This document shows, one piece after another, positions 37,221 to 47,416 of a stretch of DNA of 64,000 nucleotides (positions are counted from its first letter, which is position 1; the number at the start of each line of letters is the position of its first letter). A program made the translations under genes and the position numbers. Below the pieces are notes generated by a model that was not told the origin of the DNA, did no database searches, and saw only the letters and a program-made list of their open reading frames with translations. The DNA is from Andalucia godoyi (Eukaryota; Discoba; Jakobea; Jakobida; Andaluciidae): the NCBI GenBank assembly GCA_009859145.1, contig VRVR01000025.1:261491-325490 (forward strand). Direction: 5' to 3'.

Positions 37221-39161
37221 ATGTCGATGGAGTCAGAGCTAAGTGTCAGTACAGCAGATCTTCCCGGCACAGAACGAGCTGCTGCGGAAGCAGTCCAAGC
37301 AACGTCAAAGTTTTCACTGTCGGAGTTTCCGACGACTCTTCAGTTCGAAAATCTCTCCTTTTCCGTGGAAGTGAATTCCGTAGACCAGGATGGGAGGGGT
37401 GTGAAAGCCAGAAGGTACATTCTGCGAAATCTCAGCGGGGCTGTGAAGCCCGGAGGTGTGCTGTGTGTAATGGGACCGACTGGAAGCGGGAAGACAACAT
37501 TTCTGGATGCCCTCGCCGGTCGCATTGGATCTGGGCTTTTGGAAGGAAAAATTCTGATCAACGGGGTGGAACGATCGGATCTCGGAGACCGGTTTGCTCG
37601 AATCGCTGGCTTCGTTCCGCAGTTCGAAGCGCTGCAGTCTACACTGACCGTGATGGAGACCATGATCTATGCTGCAGAACTGAATCTGCCTTCCACAATG
37701 TCTCATCAGGAAAAGATCGAAAGGTGCTCAGAAATACTGGATCAGATGGGGCTGCATTCTGTCCGCAACACGCTCGTCGGCGGACCGTTCCTGGCGGGGA
37801 TCTCGGGGGGTCAAAGAAAACGTCTTGGAATCGCCGTTGAGCTGGTTACTGCAAAGCCTCTGCTTTTCTTGGACGAACCGACCACTGGTCTGGATTCGTC
37901 ATCGAGTTTATTTGTCATGGAGCTCATTATCAATCTGGCAAAGAAGTACGGATGCACGATTGTGTGCACCATTCACCAGCCGCAGTTCCAGCTGTTTGAG
38001 CTTTTTGATCGGCTCCTTTTGCTCTCGCGAGGGAAAATGGTGTACATGGGCAAGGCGTCCGAGGGCCCCAGATTCTTTGAAGAATGCGGTGTTCCGGTTC
38101 CGCAGTACACGAATCCCGCAGACCACTTCCTCGATGTCCTGAACACCGATTTTTCTTCTTCTTCTTCTGCCACCTCTGCTGAAGCTGCCGAAGCTGCAGT
38201 CGTTGCAGAGCAGACCATCGACACAATGGTTTTGAAGTTCGCTGGATTTTTGCAGCAATCGGAAACCTCCAAATCGGACACATCTGCCACGGGCAATGAT
38301 CGTCCATCCGCAGTTCCTGGCTCCGATTTCAATACGTCTGCAGCGCACCAACTGTGGTGGCTCCTGAAGAGATCTTTCTTGGATACTGCGCGCAACCCGC
38401 TGACGTTCTGGGCTTCTTTTGTTCTGTACGTTTCGCTTTCGTTGTTCATGGGTGTCTTGTATCTGAACATGAGCACCAACGTCGACCAGGTGCAAAACCG
38501 CATTGCGATTCTCTTCTTTATTGCCGCATTTTGTTCCTTTATGAAAATTTCGAGTTTGCCGGGATTTGTGGAGCAGCGAGACGTGTTTGTGCGAGAACGT
38601 CTCAACGGGTACTACCGAGTGTGGGTGTATGCGCTTGCAACATCCATCACCGCAATACCTTTTATTGTTCTGACGGCACTGGCGGCCGCCTCCTGTGTGT
38701 ACTTTCTGGCAGACCTGCGATCCGGTGCAGGGCACTTCTTCTACTTTGCCGCGATGTTCGCGGCGGTTTTGTACGCAGCAGAAGGCCTTGTCATATCCTT
38801 TTCTGCTTTGATTCCGATGTACATCGTCGGACTGGCGCTGTCGTCGGGCATGTTTGGCATCATGATGCTCATGTGCGGATTCTTCATTCCCAAAATATCG
38901 CTTCCCGACGGATGGATTTGGGCGTACTACCTATCCATGTTCACTTATGCGTTTCGCTCAATGCTGTACAACGAGTTCAACGATGTGGACTACACATTGC
39001 CGAACGGCGCAGGAAAAATCGCAGGCCAAGAATTCCTTGTGCGCTTCAAAGCCGACTCGAATACGCTCGGGATGGACATTGGGATTGTGATCGCAATGGC
39101 CGTGTTCTACCGAATCCTGTTCTACGTGTTCCTCAAATATCGACAGACAGGGAAGCGCTGA
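37221..39161 (+). CDS. ABCG-type half-transporter, canonical ATP site
   Basis: 646 aa from ATG 37221 (a TTG-initiated frame 12 bp earlier is not credible). ATPase domain: Walker A GPTGSGKT (85-92), Q-loop GFVPQFE (Gln134), signature GISGGQRKRLGIA (~193-205), Walker B LLFLDEPTTGLD (Glu219) and H-loop TIHQPQF (His252), all canonical. A Ser/Ala-rich linker (SSSSSATSAEAAEAAVVAE) precedes six C-terminal spans with ABCG landmarks (FVRERLNGYYRV, YAFRSMLYNEF). It is divergent from the degenerate partner at 34782-36701, with which it shares general ABCG similarity across the whole length. Probably works as a heterodimer; location and substrate are not evident. Confidence 0.95.
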   Translation: MSMESELSVSTADLPGTERAAAEAVQATSKFSLSEFPTTLQFENLSFSVEVNSVDQDGRGVKARRYILRNLSGAVKPGGVLCVMGPTGSGKTTFLDALAGRIGSGLLEGKILINGVERSDLGDRFARIAGFVPQFEALQSTLTVMETMIYAAELNLPSTMSHQEKIERCSEILDQMGLHSVRNTLVGGPFLAGISGGQRKRLGIAVELVTAKPLLFLDEPTTGLDSSSSLFVMELIINLAKKYGCTIVCTIHQPQFQLFELFDRLLLLSRGKMVYMGKASEGPRFFEECGVPVPQYTNPADHFLDVLNTDFSSSSSATSAEAAEAAVVAEQTIDTMVLKFAGFLQQSETSKSDTSATGNDRPSAVPGSDFNTSAAHQLWWLLKRSFLDTARNPLTFWASFVLYVSLSLFMGVLYLNMSTNVDQVQNRIAILFFIAAFCSFMKISSLPGFVEQRDVFVRERLNGYYRVWVYALATSITAIPFIVLTALAAASCVYFLADLRSGAGHFFYFAAMFAAVLYAAEGLVISFSALIPMYIVGLALSSGMFGIMMLMCGFFIPKISLPDGWIWAYYLSMFTYAFRSMLYNEFNDVDYTLPNGAGKIAGQEFLVRFKADSNTLGMDIGIVIAMAVFYRILFYVFLKYRQTGKR

Positions 39162-39332
39162 GACACGTCTTCTTCTTCTTGGCTCTTGCTGCCTGTCGCA
39201 GTGTGCCAGCCGTCATGAGAGGAGAACTGGGCGCCATCCAAGCGTTACGACTTGCGGTTGCCGGAATGTAATTATAAAATATTAATTTAAAAAATGAAGA
39301 GAAAAGAAAAATCGATTTCTTTTTGACAGGCC

Positions 39333-39680
39333 ATGCCAGAGCAAAGGGCGGTGATTACAAAAAATGTTGTAAGAAACTGGTTGCACCCGAACGATCGTCC
39401 TCGGACAGAACAGGAAAAAGCAATTTGGCGCAGGTCCTCCCGAGGGGAGGGGGTGTGCTCTGTGCTGCGGCGGAAGAAGAGTTTCAGCCCAAAAATAGCT
39501 GGATCACGAGCATCATCCGGTGTAGCCGCGGCAATCCAGTTTTCTGCATTGAACTTTACGCGTGTCCGTCAGCAATCATTGCAGCGTGAGCAGCGATCTG
39601 CTCAAAAAAGGAGATCAAGATCGCGGAGCGTGGCAGTCACGGACGACAAAAAGACAATCCGCTCGGTCTTGGTGACTTGA
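39333..39680 (+). CDS. Small basic protein, unknown
   Basis: 115 aa, no recognised domain. The N-terminal half (MPEQRAVITKNVVRNWLHP, RTEQEKAIWRRSS) looks helical, followed by a Lys/Arg/Ser-rich tail (RSAQKRRSRSRSVAV). It starts 171 bp after the ABCG-B stop on the same strand. Composition is plausible for a nucleic-acid-binding or disordered protein, but coding rests only on the open frame and an ATG. Confidence 0.4.
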   Translation: MPEQRAVITKNVVRNWLHPNDRPRTEQEKAIWRRSSRGEGVCSVLRRKKSFSPKIAGSRASSGVAAAIQFSALNFTRVRQQSLQREQRSAQKRRSRSRSVAVTDDKKTIRSVLVT

Positions 39681-39893
39681 CCTCTCCCTCCTGCCCATTT
39701 TTTTTCTGTTGGTGGTTTGCTGGGAAATGCAGTGCTTCTGGGAGTTGCTTGAGAAACGCGCCGTGATCGTTCCTCGCTTCCTCTCTCCCCCTCCTAGCTT
39801 ATAACTGGCTTACGACGACCCTTCTCACCGTTTCTGAATCGAAGTCTCTGGCACTTTCCCAAATTGCTCAAAGTTTGTGCCAGTATCATCACC

Positions 39894-40208
39894 ATGGGAA
39901 ATTCGTGCCGGATCAGCAAAGTTCTCCCTGACAGCACCGGCGAAGCGGATGCACAATTTACAAAACTACGATTGCATTATTATTCCTCTGCTCGAGGTCG
40001 CAGAAATGCCGTGGACTCCGAACTCATTCTGCATGCTGGCAGTTTTGGAGACAAGACCAAGGTGGTGCGAGCATGGGAAGCTGCGCAAGTCCCACCGCAG
40101 CGCCGAACAGAGTCAATAATGACAGAATACGACGTTTTGGAGGATAAGGCCCCGGAATGCGGTGCCAGTGATCCGCAATCTGAAGATGGCTTTTTGTACG
40201 AATTGTGA
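39894..40208 (+). CDS. Small predicted N-acylated protein, unknown
   Basis: 104 aa from ATG 39894, which gives MGNSCRISK: Gly2 for myristoylation, Cys5 for palmitoylation. An ATG-less frame extends ten codons upstream. The rest is polar, with KLRLHYYSSARGRRNAV and an acidic end (DPQSEDGFLYEL). No family is recognised. It is the third protein in the window with an MGxxC or MGC acylation start, after those at 15755 and 29860. Confidence 0.5.
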   Translation: MGNSCRISKVLPDSTGEADAQFTKLRLHYYSSARGRRNAVDSELILHAGSFGDKTKVVRAWEAAQVPPQRRTESIMTEYDVLEDKAPECGASDPQSEDGFLYEL

Positions 40209-40687
40209 GTTTTGGAATGAGATCTTTTGGGAGCGTTTCCTGTTTTGCTGCCGTCTCGTTTTTCTGTCCAACATTCGGATTCACGGGATCGTCATGGAAG
40301 TCGACCTCTGTGCCACGATTCCAGCGCAGAGGCTTGTCGTTTATGGTGTTTTTTTTGTTTTGTTTTTGCGTGCCATTTACGGGATCTGCTGTCTTTCGTC
40401 GTTTTACTGTTTGCACCATCGTTATTGCTGAATTGCACATACCAGTTCTTGCGATTGTGTGATGCGTGCTTCCAAAATTGCATCAGGTTGCGCGGTGCTG
40501 ACCGACCTGCGTCCATAATGCGGAGCTATTCGTTCGGCTGCTGAATGATAGACTCCTAGTCATCCTGAACCTCCAGCACACATTCGCACATATTCATGAG
40601 ATTCTGTCCGATTTACTTGCGAACGACACGGCGTTGTGCAGAGAATTCGTATTTTTTGTGCTCTTTAGTTAGCAATACTCACATTCT
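40209..40687. other. Intergenic, nothing recognised
   Basis: Between two convergent genes. Short overlapping frames only; T-rich segments near 40345-40370. I see no gene or site. Confidence 0.5.
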
Positions 40688-42442
40688 TCACTGGTGTTTG
40701 AGTAGATGCGCGTGGGCCGCATAAAATATGGAGAGCGGATTTGGTGTGTTCGCAGAACGGGATTGCTGAGGATCCGACGCAGCTGCATCTATCTCGGCAT
40801 CGGCATCGGCATCGGCATCGGCATCGGCAACCCTCTCTGCATCAGCATCTGCAGCAATCTCGGAGGGCTCATGGACGCGTTTTCGCTTTCGGATAACCCA
40901 GAACAGTGTTGTGGCCAACACTGCGACCACAATTGTGCCTCCCACTGCGACTGCAATGATCACTGCTAGATCCAATGGACCCCTTGACGGTGATGACACC
41001 CCGTCTGGCACCTGCTTCACAGGTGGTGATGGTACGGAAACAAGAGCCAGTGTCAATGTCCCTGGATCAGAAAATGTGATGTAAACAGAGTCCATGCATC
41101 CGTCCACGACGCGCACAGTCGTTTGATTCGTCAGTTCCATGCCGATTGCTGACGAGTCGTTCGTAAAGAACCATCGAATTTCATGGTATGCGGGCAGAGG
41201 AGCAATTGAGCAAGACGAACCAGTCTGAATCGCATAGTCTGCGCCAAGGCCACTGGCAACAAGAGATACCAGAGAGAAGCTGACTCGATAAGAGGCTGAA
41301 AGGCGCTGCAGCACGGAAATCGCAGGATCTTCGAACCCGAAGCGAAGATAGATGGACCGAGTTCCGACAACCTTGAGCGACGGTTCCGAGGGAATTAAAA
41401 CCGAAGTGGTCGAATTCGTCTCTGACAGTCGTGCAAACACACGCAAGGAGCTGGCGCGAGACAGGCCATTGTTCGGATCTGTTGCAAAAGACGGAGGAAG
41501 GAGAACAGAATCATTCACGTTTCCATGGAAAAAGAACATTGTCGCGTTGCTGGAAGATATCAACTCGCTGACATTTGTTCCTGTAACATTCAACAAACGC
41601 GGAACGATCACAGGAAATACGCTGCTGCAAGAACTGTTCGTTCCCAGAATTCGACTGGCCGTGTGACACGCTTGAAGAAACATTGACTCATGGCTGAACA
41701 TCGGAATCCACAAGGACATATTTGCAGTCATTCCATCTGACGAAATATCTGCTCTTGCGGGAACAGTTGCAATTGGAACACTGAGCAACCCACGAGAAGC
41801 GTTCAGTGTCTCGTATTCGACTTCTCCGTCTGCAAACAATCGAGCCACGGTACCATTCACATACACCGCTGCAGACTTCAGGAAACAGAAGCCGGCACTG
41901 ATCTCTTCATCCGAGCACAGTACAACGTTTGGCGTGGTTGCAGAGAGACCGTGGATTTCGAGACTGTACAACTCAGCAGGAAACCGAAACACCGGCATGC
42001 AAGTAGTTGGTCCGTGCTCACGACCGGAAGTGAAAGAAAGCCACAGACGCGACATGTATCCCAAGTAGCCTTCCGATCCCGTCGGCTGAATGCCATCGAA
42101 CCGCACCAAAAGGTCCGTTGTCGACGAATTGAACACGAAACTCCGGGAAACACTGACGAAGCGCGGCACAGCGCTGGCATTGTTAAAACATTGCATTACA
42201 GAAGCCAGAGAGCTGGACATAAACAGCTGGTAGGTCACGGACTGCAAACTGGCGAACGTTTCGGATGAGAGATCAAACGCCTGACTCATGTTCAAGATCC
42301 TGATGCTGAAGGACTCCGCAGAGTAAAACACAGGTTCATCGGACACCAGCGCAGGAAGTGGAACAGCATGCGTCGCTGTAAAGAGCATCCATGACAAAAA
42401 CACGAACCACAATCGCAAATTCCTGTTTTGGTTGTTTCGCAT
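40688..42442 (-). CDS. Type I membrane protein, unknown ectodomain
   Basis: 584 aa. A signal peptide (core LWFVFLSWMLFTATHA) precedes a ~450-residue lumenal or extracellular part, with many NxS/T sites (NNS, NSS, NAS, NGT, NVT, NDS, NQT) and beta-rich repeats of the type SSDGMTANMSLWIP. One membrane span (DLAVIIAVAVGGTIVVAVLA) is followed by a basic stop-transfer (IRKRKRVHEP) and a short cytoplasmic tail containing an (Ala-Asp)n run encoded by a hexanucleotide repeat. No known domain recognised; a cell-surface or adhesion role is a guess from layout alone. Confidence 0.8.
   Translation of the reverse strand: MRNNQNRNLRLWFVFLSWMLFTATHAVPLPALVSDEPVFYSAESFSIRILNMSQAFDLSSETFASLQSVTYQLFMSSSLASVMQCFNNASAVPRFVSVSRSFVFNSSTTDLLVRFDGIQPTGSEGYLGYMSRLWLSFTSGREHGPTTCMPVFRFPAELYSLEIHGLSATTPNVVLCSDEEISAGFCFLKSAAVYVNGTVARLFADGEVEYETLNASRGLLSVPIATVPARADISSDGMTANMSLWIPMFSHESMFLQACHTASRILGTNSSCSSVFPVIVPRLLNVTGTNVSELISSSNATMFFFHGNVNDSVLLPPSFATDPNNGLSRASSLRVFARLSETNSTTSVLIPSEPSLKVVGTRSIYLRFGFEDPAISVLQRLSASYRVSFSLVSLVASGLGADYAIQTGSSCSIAPLPAYHEIRWFFTNDSSAIGMELTNQTTVRVVDGCMDSVYITFSDPGTLTLALVSVPSPPVKQVPDGVSSPSRGPLDLAVIIAVAVGGTIVVAVLATTLFWVIRKRKRVHEPSEIAADADAERVADADADADADAEIDAAASDPQQSRSANTPNPLSIFYAAHAHLLKHQ
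40794..40831 (+). repeat. GGCATC hexanucleotide repeat within coding sequence
   Basis: Six tandem GGCATC units, read on the minus strand as GAT-GCC and encoding alternating Asp-Ala in the cytoplasmic tail of the type I membrane protein. In-frame length changes would alter the tail without breaking the gene. Confidence 0.85.
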
Positions 42443-43362
42443 TGCGTTCGCTTTAGCAGCCAGATCAACAAACGACCCCGTGCGATTCTCAGAAGCAATG
42501 GATCAGCGAACCAGAATCGCAGGTTCGCAGCTCGCGAAACTCTGTGATGAAAGCCGTCAAAGGAGAAAGCGACCAACTCTGGAAGACATGTCTGTGCCAG
42601 CCAACCAAAACTCCCGAGGTGGATATTTTGGAGGCCGCCATAGCAATTTCAAAGGAAAATTGACATGCGAAACTTCCGAACTTGCAGGCAGAAGACGAAA
42701 CCCATCACACGCGTGTATGCACCAACCAACCAAGACGAAGATCTCGAGCGTATTCATCCACAAGCCCTCTCGCAGCCAGCAATCCGCGAAGTCTGGTACA
42801 GTCCTAATGGCTTAACGCCCGGATTCTCTCCGGATGGCTGGATTTCTGATATTTACATTCGTTGCGATTCTTCATTTACCACCTACTTATTCAGGACACT
42901 ATGCACATCTCTTTCCCTCTCTCGTAACAGATCGCTCTTCATTGTAATCAAAGAAAATTGTACCCCCTACAAATCGCCCTAGATTGCGTATCAGATGCCA
43001 GAGGGTGGTGACAAAAGCGATGCTGGTAGACACGGTCTTCATTTTGCATGGATTGACCTTGCTGGGAAACGAAAAGAATAATGATCATCGAATCTTTCGA
43101 TTCGTGCTTAAAGCATCTCGAACTCCGTGAGTATGCTATCTCCTGAGAATGGAAGAGAAGCTCGGCATTGCTTGGGTTCAGCTAGAAATCAACACAAGAG
43201 TGCGACTTGGCAACCTCCGAGGCGACATCTTTGGATTGAACATCCAAACCAACAAGAGACACCTCCCAAAAGAGCAAAGGAGGGCATGCATCTCTTATTT
43301 CTTGTCTCCCGTTCGTTGTACTGTTCCAACTTTGGGTTTCAGTACTCTAGTTGATTAAACCT
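42443..43362. other. Boundary between gene-rich and transposon-rich parts
   Basis: 920 bp with only short frames (to 127 codons) of ordinary composition. No gene, tRNA or clear element end recognised. The start of the CACTA/KDZ-like element may lie here. Confidence 0.4.
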
Positions 43363-44322
43363 ATGATTGCCACGTTTCGTCTTACCGGATTGTCTTTCAA
43401 CAACATTCGAAAGGAGATCACCATTGTATCGCTTGGTGTTCTTGTTGGCGCACTGATTTCGCAGTCCCAGAATAAGTATCAGGTTTCAGCCCGTGCAAGC
43501 AATCTGATGGAAGAAGTGTTTTCCGCTCATCCGGACATTCGAAACGCCTGGAAGTCATTTTCCGATCCTGAAAAGATTGTGGTTTATCTTATCCGGAAAT
43601 TGAATACTGTCTTGGGGCATGTCAGCCAAGTGGCGAAGAAGAAGAAGGGTACTTCCGTCACAGTACCGGCGCAAGAGGACAACACAACGCTGCTGGTGAC
43701 TCCGCTGGTGGTTTGTGCGCCCCAGATTTTTGTAGATCGCCTCGAACGTGAGTGTGTTCCTCAATCATCGCATAACTTGCCCAATAGCGACGCCCCACTG
43801 GCAAAGCGCAAGAAGACGGCCAGCACTTCGGCTGCACCTGCTGTTGACGGACGCAGTGTGGCTTGCGCCTTTGCGGAACCAGAATTTCCATGCTCATGGG
43901 CAATGTTTTGCGGTGGTAGAATTTCTGAGACAATGTGCCAAGACATTCTTAGGCAATGTGGGTTCGACCATTCCTTGTTCGACAAAACTTCGACGAAATC
44001 CAAGTCCGTGGCGTTTGATCTTGCAATGTATGCATTCTTCGCACTCTCTGTCACTGGCTTTTGGATGCGTCATGGAATGCAACTTACTCCGGCTGTTGGT
44101 GCTGTTAGTGCGAATTGGTGGACGCCTACTTCGATCAGTGCGGCGTCTTCATTGTTTTTGCTATTTGCTGGATTACGTTGCCGAGGGCTGCTCAGTTTCG
44201 TCAATGGCAACTCTTCCATAATCAGGACATTTGACAGCGTTCGTCCTTCCTTTTTCAGTGCAGCAAAGAGTGAAAACAAATTCGGAACTCGAGATCAGTT
44301 TCTCATGCTATTTCCGGGATGA
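43363..44322 (+). CDS. Unknown ORF next to the CACTA/KDZ-like transposase
   Basis: 319 aa from ATG 43363 (a TTG-initiated frame starts 12 bp earlier). It has Lys-rich clusters (VAKKKKGTS, LAKRKKTAS), scattered Cys and His, and a hydrophobic C-terminal third (SAASSLFLLFAGLRCRGLL). It runs tail-to-tail with the transposase at 44447-46474 and overlaps its 3' region, an arrangement seen for accessory ORFs in CACTA-type elements. No family is recognised; it could be an accessory protein of the element or a captured gene. Confidence 0.45.
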   Translation: MIATFRLTGLSFNNIRKEITIVSLGVLVGALISQSQNKYQVSARASNLMEEVFSAHPDIRNAWKSFSDPEKIVVYLIRKLNTVLGHVSQVAKKKKGTSVTVPAQEDNTTLLVTPLVVCAPQIFVDRLERECVPQSSHNLPNSDAPLAKRKKTASTSAAPAVDGRSVACAFAEPEFPCSWAMFCGGRISETMCQDILRQCGFDHSLFDKTSTKSKSVAFDLAMYAFFALSVTGFWMRHGMQLTPAVGAVSANWWTPTSISAASSLFLLFAGLRCRGLLSFVNGNSSIIRTFDSVRPSFFSAAKSENKFGTRDQFLMLFPG

Positions 44323-44446
44323 CATGCAGTCCTTACAATTGGTGTTCATTTGTACAACCATAAGTAAGAATGTCCTTGTAGTTTGATATCCACAACCTCG
44401 CAGATCCATTTGTCGTCTGCTACCTGCAGCGATTCCTCTGTTACGA

Positions 44447-46474
44447 TTATTTCGGACTTTGTAAGCGAGAATGGGATTGAGTTTCATCTGCTCGATGACA
44501 GCGAAACCCACGAAGGATCCCATTTGAAACTTGAGTGACCTGCATCAGTGTCGTTTCTCCAGTATCATCGACTAATACGACGCAGAAGAACGGCACAGGT
44601 TTCGAAGCTACGAGTCGATTGACGTTGACGAATCTCAGCAGATTCAGATCCGGATTCTCGCAGCCCTCTTCGATCACTAGGTCATCAAATATCCCGAGAC
44701 AGGCTAGACGATGAAGTCCGAGACGACCAAGAATAGTCGCACAAACCGCTGTTGAACTGACATTCGTATTTGTGGAGAACTTTCGAATCCATTTGTTCGT
44801 CCTCTCAAATGCAAAAGCTGTGTTGAGTGAGAGCAATCCAAGTAATCTGGTGACATGGACATAATGTTGCGCCATGTGCAGAGAAGGTCCAGTGAAAAGA
44901 CCTTGATTCACGAATGCCGAAAACGTGTCTCGGAAAGATATCCAATACATTTCTGGTAGTTCTTCCGTGAAGAAGTCTTCATCCACATCAAAAAATGCTT
45001 TTCTGCAGAAAAGAGCCAAGTACTTGGAATGCTGGAACAGGGAAGACCAGATCTCAGAGCTGAAAAACTCGTGTTCAGAAGGAAGCATCTCACAGAGTGC
45101 AACCGGAACATACAACATTGTTAGCATCTTTTGATGTCCTGTACAGGTCGCCTTCCACATCTTAAATGATGTGAACTTTGCTCCAGAATCTCCATCTTTT
45201 CTGAATATCGGACGAAGAACATCACAAAGACAGCTCCAAAATCGAGGAGGAAGACGATTGTTTGAAAAATACGATCCAAGTAAAGACATATGATCGATCA
45301 CAAGATTTTCGCCCTCCGTATGAAAGAGATCAATGTTCAGAGTACGGGGCATGTCGTCACTCAGTCTCCAAAGATCAGAAAACGAAGAGTATCCCAACGA
45401 AGCAGCGACTTCTTCCCTCCGGCGGGAGTCTGACGAGCTGAGGTCCCGAACAAATAAATGCTCATTGGGAAGTCGTCGAGGGTAGACATCGAACGTGTCT
45501 GACGACTCTCGATGAACCTCCTACCGCATACGCATGCTATCTGGCCCTCCAGAATACATGCAGTGCGTGCAGGGAAATTTGCTGACACCGAAGCTTTTCA
45601 ACCCAGCTACTTTGTTACGTGCCACGCCATCCACGACACTGTTGGTGTAAAACGGGACAACGAAAAGGCGCGCTTTACGAAGCGGTCCGGCTGCTTCGAC
45701 ACTGAACGTTGGTAGGTTTATGAGAAACGCTGGAGGAAGTTCTTCCATGCTTTTCACAGCAAGTTGCACGACCTGCGAAGGCGCATCCTGTTCCACGTTG
45801 CGACACAACACGAAAGGGGCAAACAACGACGAGCGCATTCTCTCAGGGATGTAATGTACTCTCACGCCCGTGAGTGTAGCGCAAGCAGCATAGCCCGGAG
45901 AACTTTTGCGCCTTGTCATCGGCAGCCCATCAAAGAATAGCTGAATTGGTGCAAAGACTAACTCAGTGTGATACGAGGCATCTGCAACTGCCTTCTTATG
46001 CAACTCCATCCAATTATGTTTTTGTTGATGCTCTGCAAGAGCAATGAAGTGTCTCTCACATTGCCAGCGCTCATCCACTCTTCCATTGGAATGTGATGTG
46101 ATCATTTTCATCGAGGGAAGAACGTCATCAAATGGTAACCCTGTTGCAAGTCGGTTGAAAAGGGGCTGCAATAGCGGTTGGCTCTTCTGAGTCGACCTAA
46201 TCAGCTCTTCGACAATTGTCTGCGTACTTACCCAAGACAGCAGAATCGGAAAAAGTCGGAATACGACAATGTCCTGTCCGCATATCGGCCGTTCGACTCC
46301 GGAAAAAGACGGGGCCGCTTTCCACATATGACTGCGCACCGTGCGCGCGTCTTTAGGGAACTTGAAACCCGGACGATCCGGACCGGAAGCTCCTAAACCG
46401 GCTTCTTCGACGATTACTGATCCCCCAAGAAGAAACCTCTGCATACTGTTTTTGAGTCCAATTTTGCTCAGCAA
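44447..46474 (-). pseudogene. CACTA/Tnp2- or KDZ-like transposase, broken
   Basis: The first part (46474-45521) contains a Tnp2-like block: VDERWQCERHFIAL, LFFDGLPMTRRKSS, then VVPFYTNSVVDGVARNKVAG and FPCTHC, which resembles the stretch before the zinc-binding Cys pair in CACTA/Plavaka transposases. It stops after PDSMRMR, and a different frame continues (RFIESRQTRSMSTLDDF), then LHMAQHYVHVTRLLG and FAFERTNKWIRKF, matching the C-terminal helical part with the catalytic Glu. At least one frameshift and possibly a second lie in 45400-45520. Family assignment to CACTA versus KDZ is uncertain. Confidence 0.6.
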
Positions 46475-46479
46475 GCATT

Positions 46480-47082
46480 CTACACAATTTTAGGTATGCT
46501 TTCGTCATTGTCGGGCCTTGCAAGAGCATGACAGCAGATTCTGTGTTTTAACGTTGCCCAGTCTAACACCACAACCTCCAACGTTGACTCTGGAGTGGGA
46601 GACGGTGGCAAACTCTGGAACTCCTCGCCACCATCATCACTATCATCATCATCATCACTCGCATCGTTCCACGTGTCTCCAAACCCCAATTCTTGTTCAG
46701 CGGTGCCACCAGTGTCCGGGAAAACTGCACGATGACCGTCCTCAGACAACGACGTGGTGCTACGCGGACGTTTTGGAGCAGGCAACGAAGACCGTCCTGC
46801 CTCCAGTCTGGAATCCCTGAGGCGCGGATGAATACAGACATGTAACCCAAAGTAATGATCAAGCAAATGAGCATGCGACTCCAGAACGACTCTGCAACCT
46901 GTTTCCGGGCATGGTAGAGGAAAATTGCAAAGGTGGATCCTTATATTAGCCTGCAGATGCCTTTGAAGGCGAGACGCTACTTCGAAGGACATCGGGCATA
47001 ACGGACATCTGTACCGATTAACCCCATCGGTCTGCGGAGCGATCGACGTGGGAGCGGGATTATCACCCACCCGCAACTGCAT
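46480..47082 (-). CDS. C2H2 zinc-finger ORF of the transposon
   Basis: 200 aa. Two tandem finger-like units sit near the N-terminus: YRCPLCPMSFEVASRLQRHL with following His, and LPCPETGCRVVLESHAHLLDHYFGLH. Then a basic stretch (APKRPRSTTS), an acidic run (DASDDDDDSDDGGEE) and a Pro/Ser region. It ends 6 bp before the transposase frame. Fungal and protist CACTA/KDZ-type transposases often begin with such a C2H2 module, so this is probably the N-terminus or companion of the element, separated by a frameshift or an unseen intron. Confidence 0.6.
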   Translation of the reverse strand: MQLRVGDNPAPTSIAPQTDGVNRYRCPLCPMSFEVASRLQRHLQANIRIHLCNFPLPCPETGCRVVLESHAHLLDHYFGLHVCIHPRLRDSRLEAGRSSLPAPKRPRSTTSLSEDGHRAVFPDTGGTAEQELGFGDTWNDASDDDDDSDDGGEEFQSLPPSPTPESTLEVVVLDWATLKHRICCHALARPDNDESIPKIV

Positions 47083-47416
47083 GTAAGTAACAAGGGACTA
47101 GATATGAAGAGCGGAATTATTAAAACGGATGTACCAAGCATTCAACATGATTGTTTTTATTCATCCCGGATTCATCGCGGATTCTCCACCAGTGTTTTTC
47201 GCTCTCCAGGAGTGGATTACTATGAAAAGCAATCCAAGGTCATCCGCCGGACTTCGCGGATTGCTTGCTGTTAGCTGCGCCGTTGAAGGAACAACACAAA
47301 TGGACTACGAGCGTTAACGGCCGTTGCATTTGTCCTGGTTACGGTGGTTGGAGACTAAGTGTCGGGACTCGAGGACTGTTCAACTTTGGATTGTAGATAC
47401 GCAAAGTCTAATCAAG
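47083..47416. other. Interval before the RPS26 fragment
   Basis: 334 bp between the transposon zinc-finger ORF and the RPS26 fragment. No ATG in frame with RPS26 and no convincing splice site giving one. Nothing else recognised. Confidence 0.4.

Larger units (their letters stand above)
44308..47082 (-). mobile_element. CACTA/KDZ-like DNA transposon, degraded
   Basis: A C2H2 zinc-finger ORF (46480-47082) is followed at once by a large transposase broken into at least two frames (44447-46474). I could not identify inverted ends with confidence, so the limits given are those of the coding parts only. Confidence 0.55.

Noticed and set aside
47324-47416. N-terminal extension of the RPS26 fragment
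   Set aside because: It begins with TTG, has no similarity to eS26, and the RPS26 match starts at the codon after GTG.
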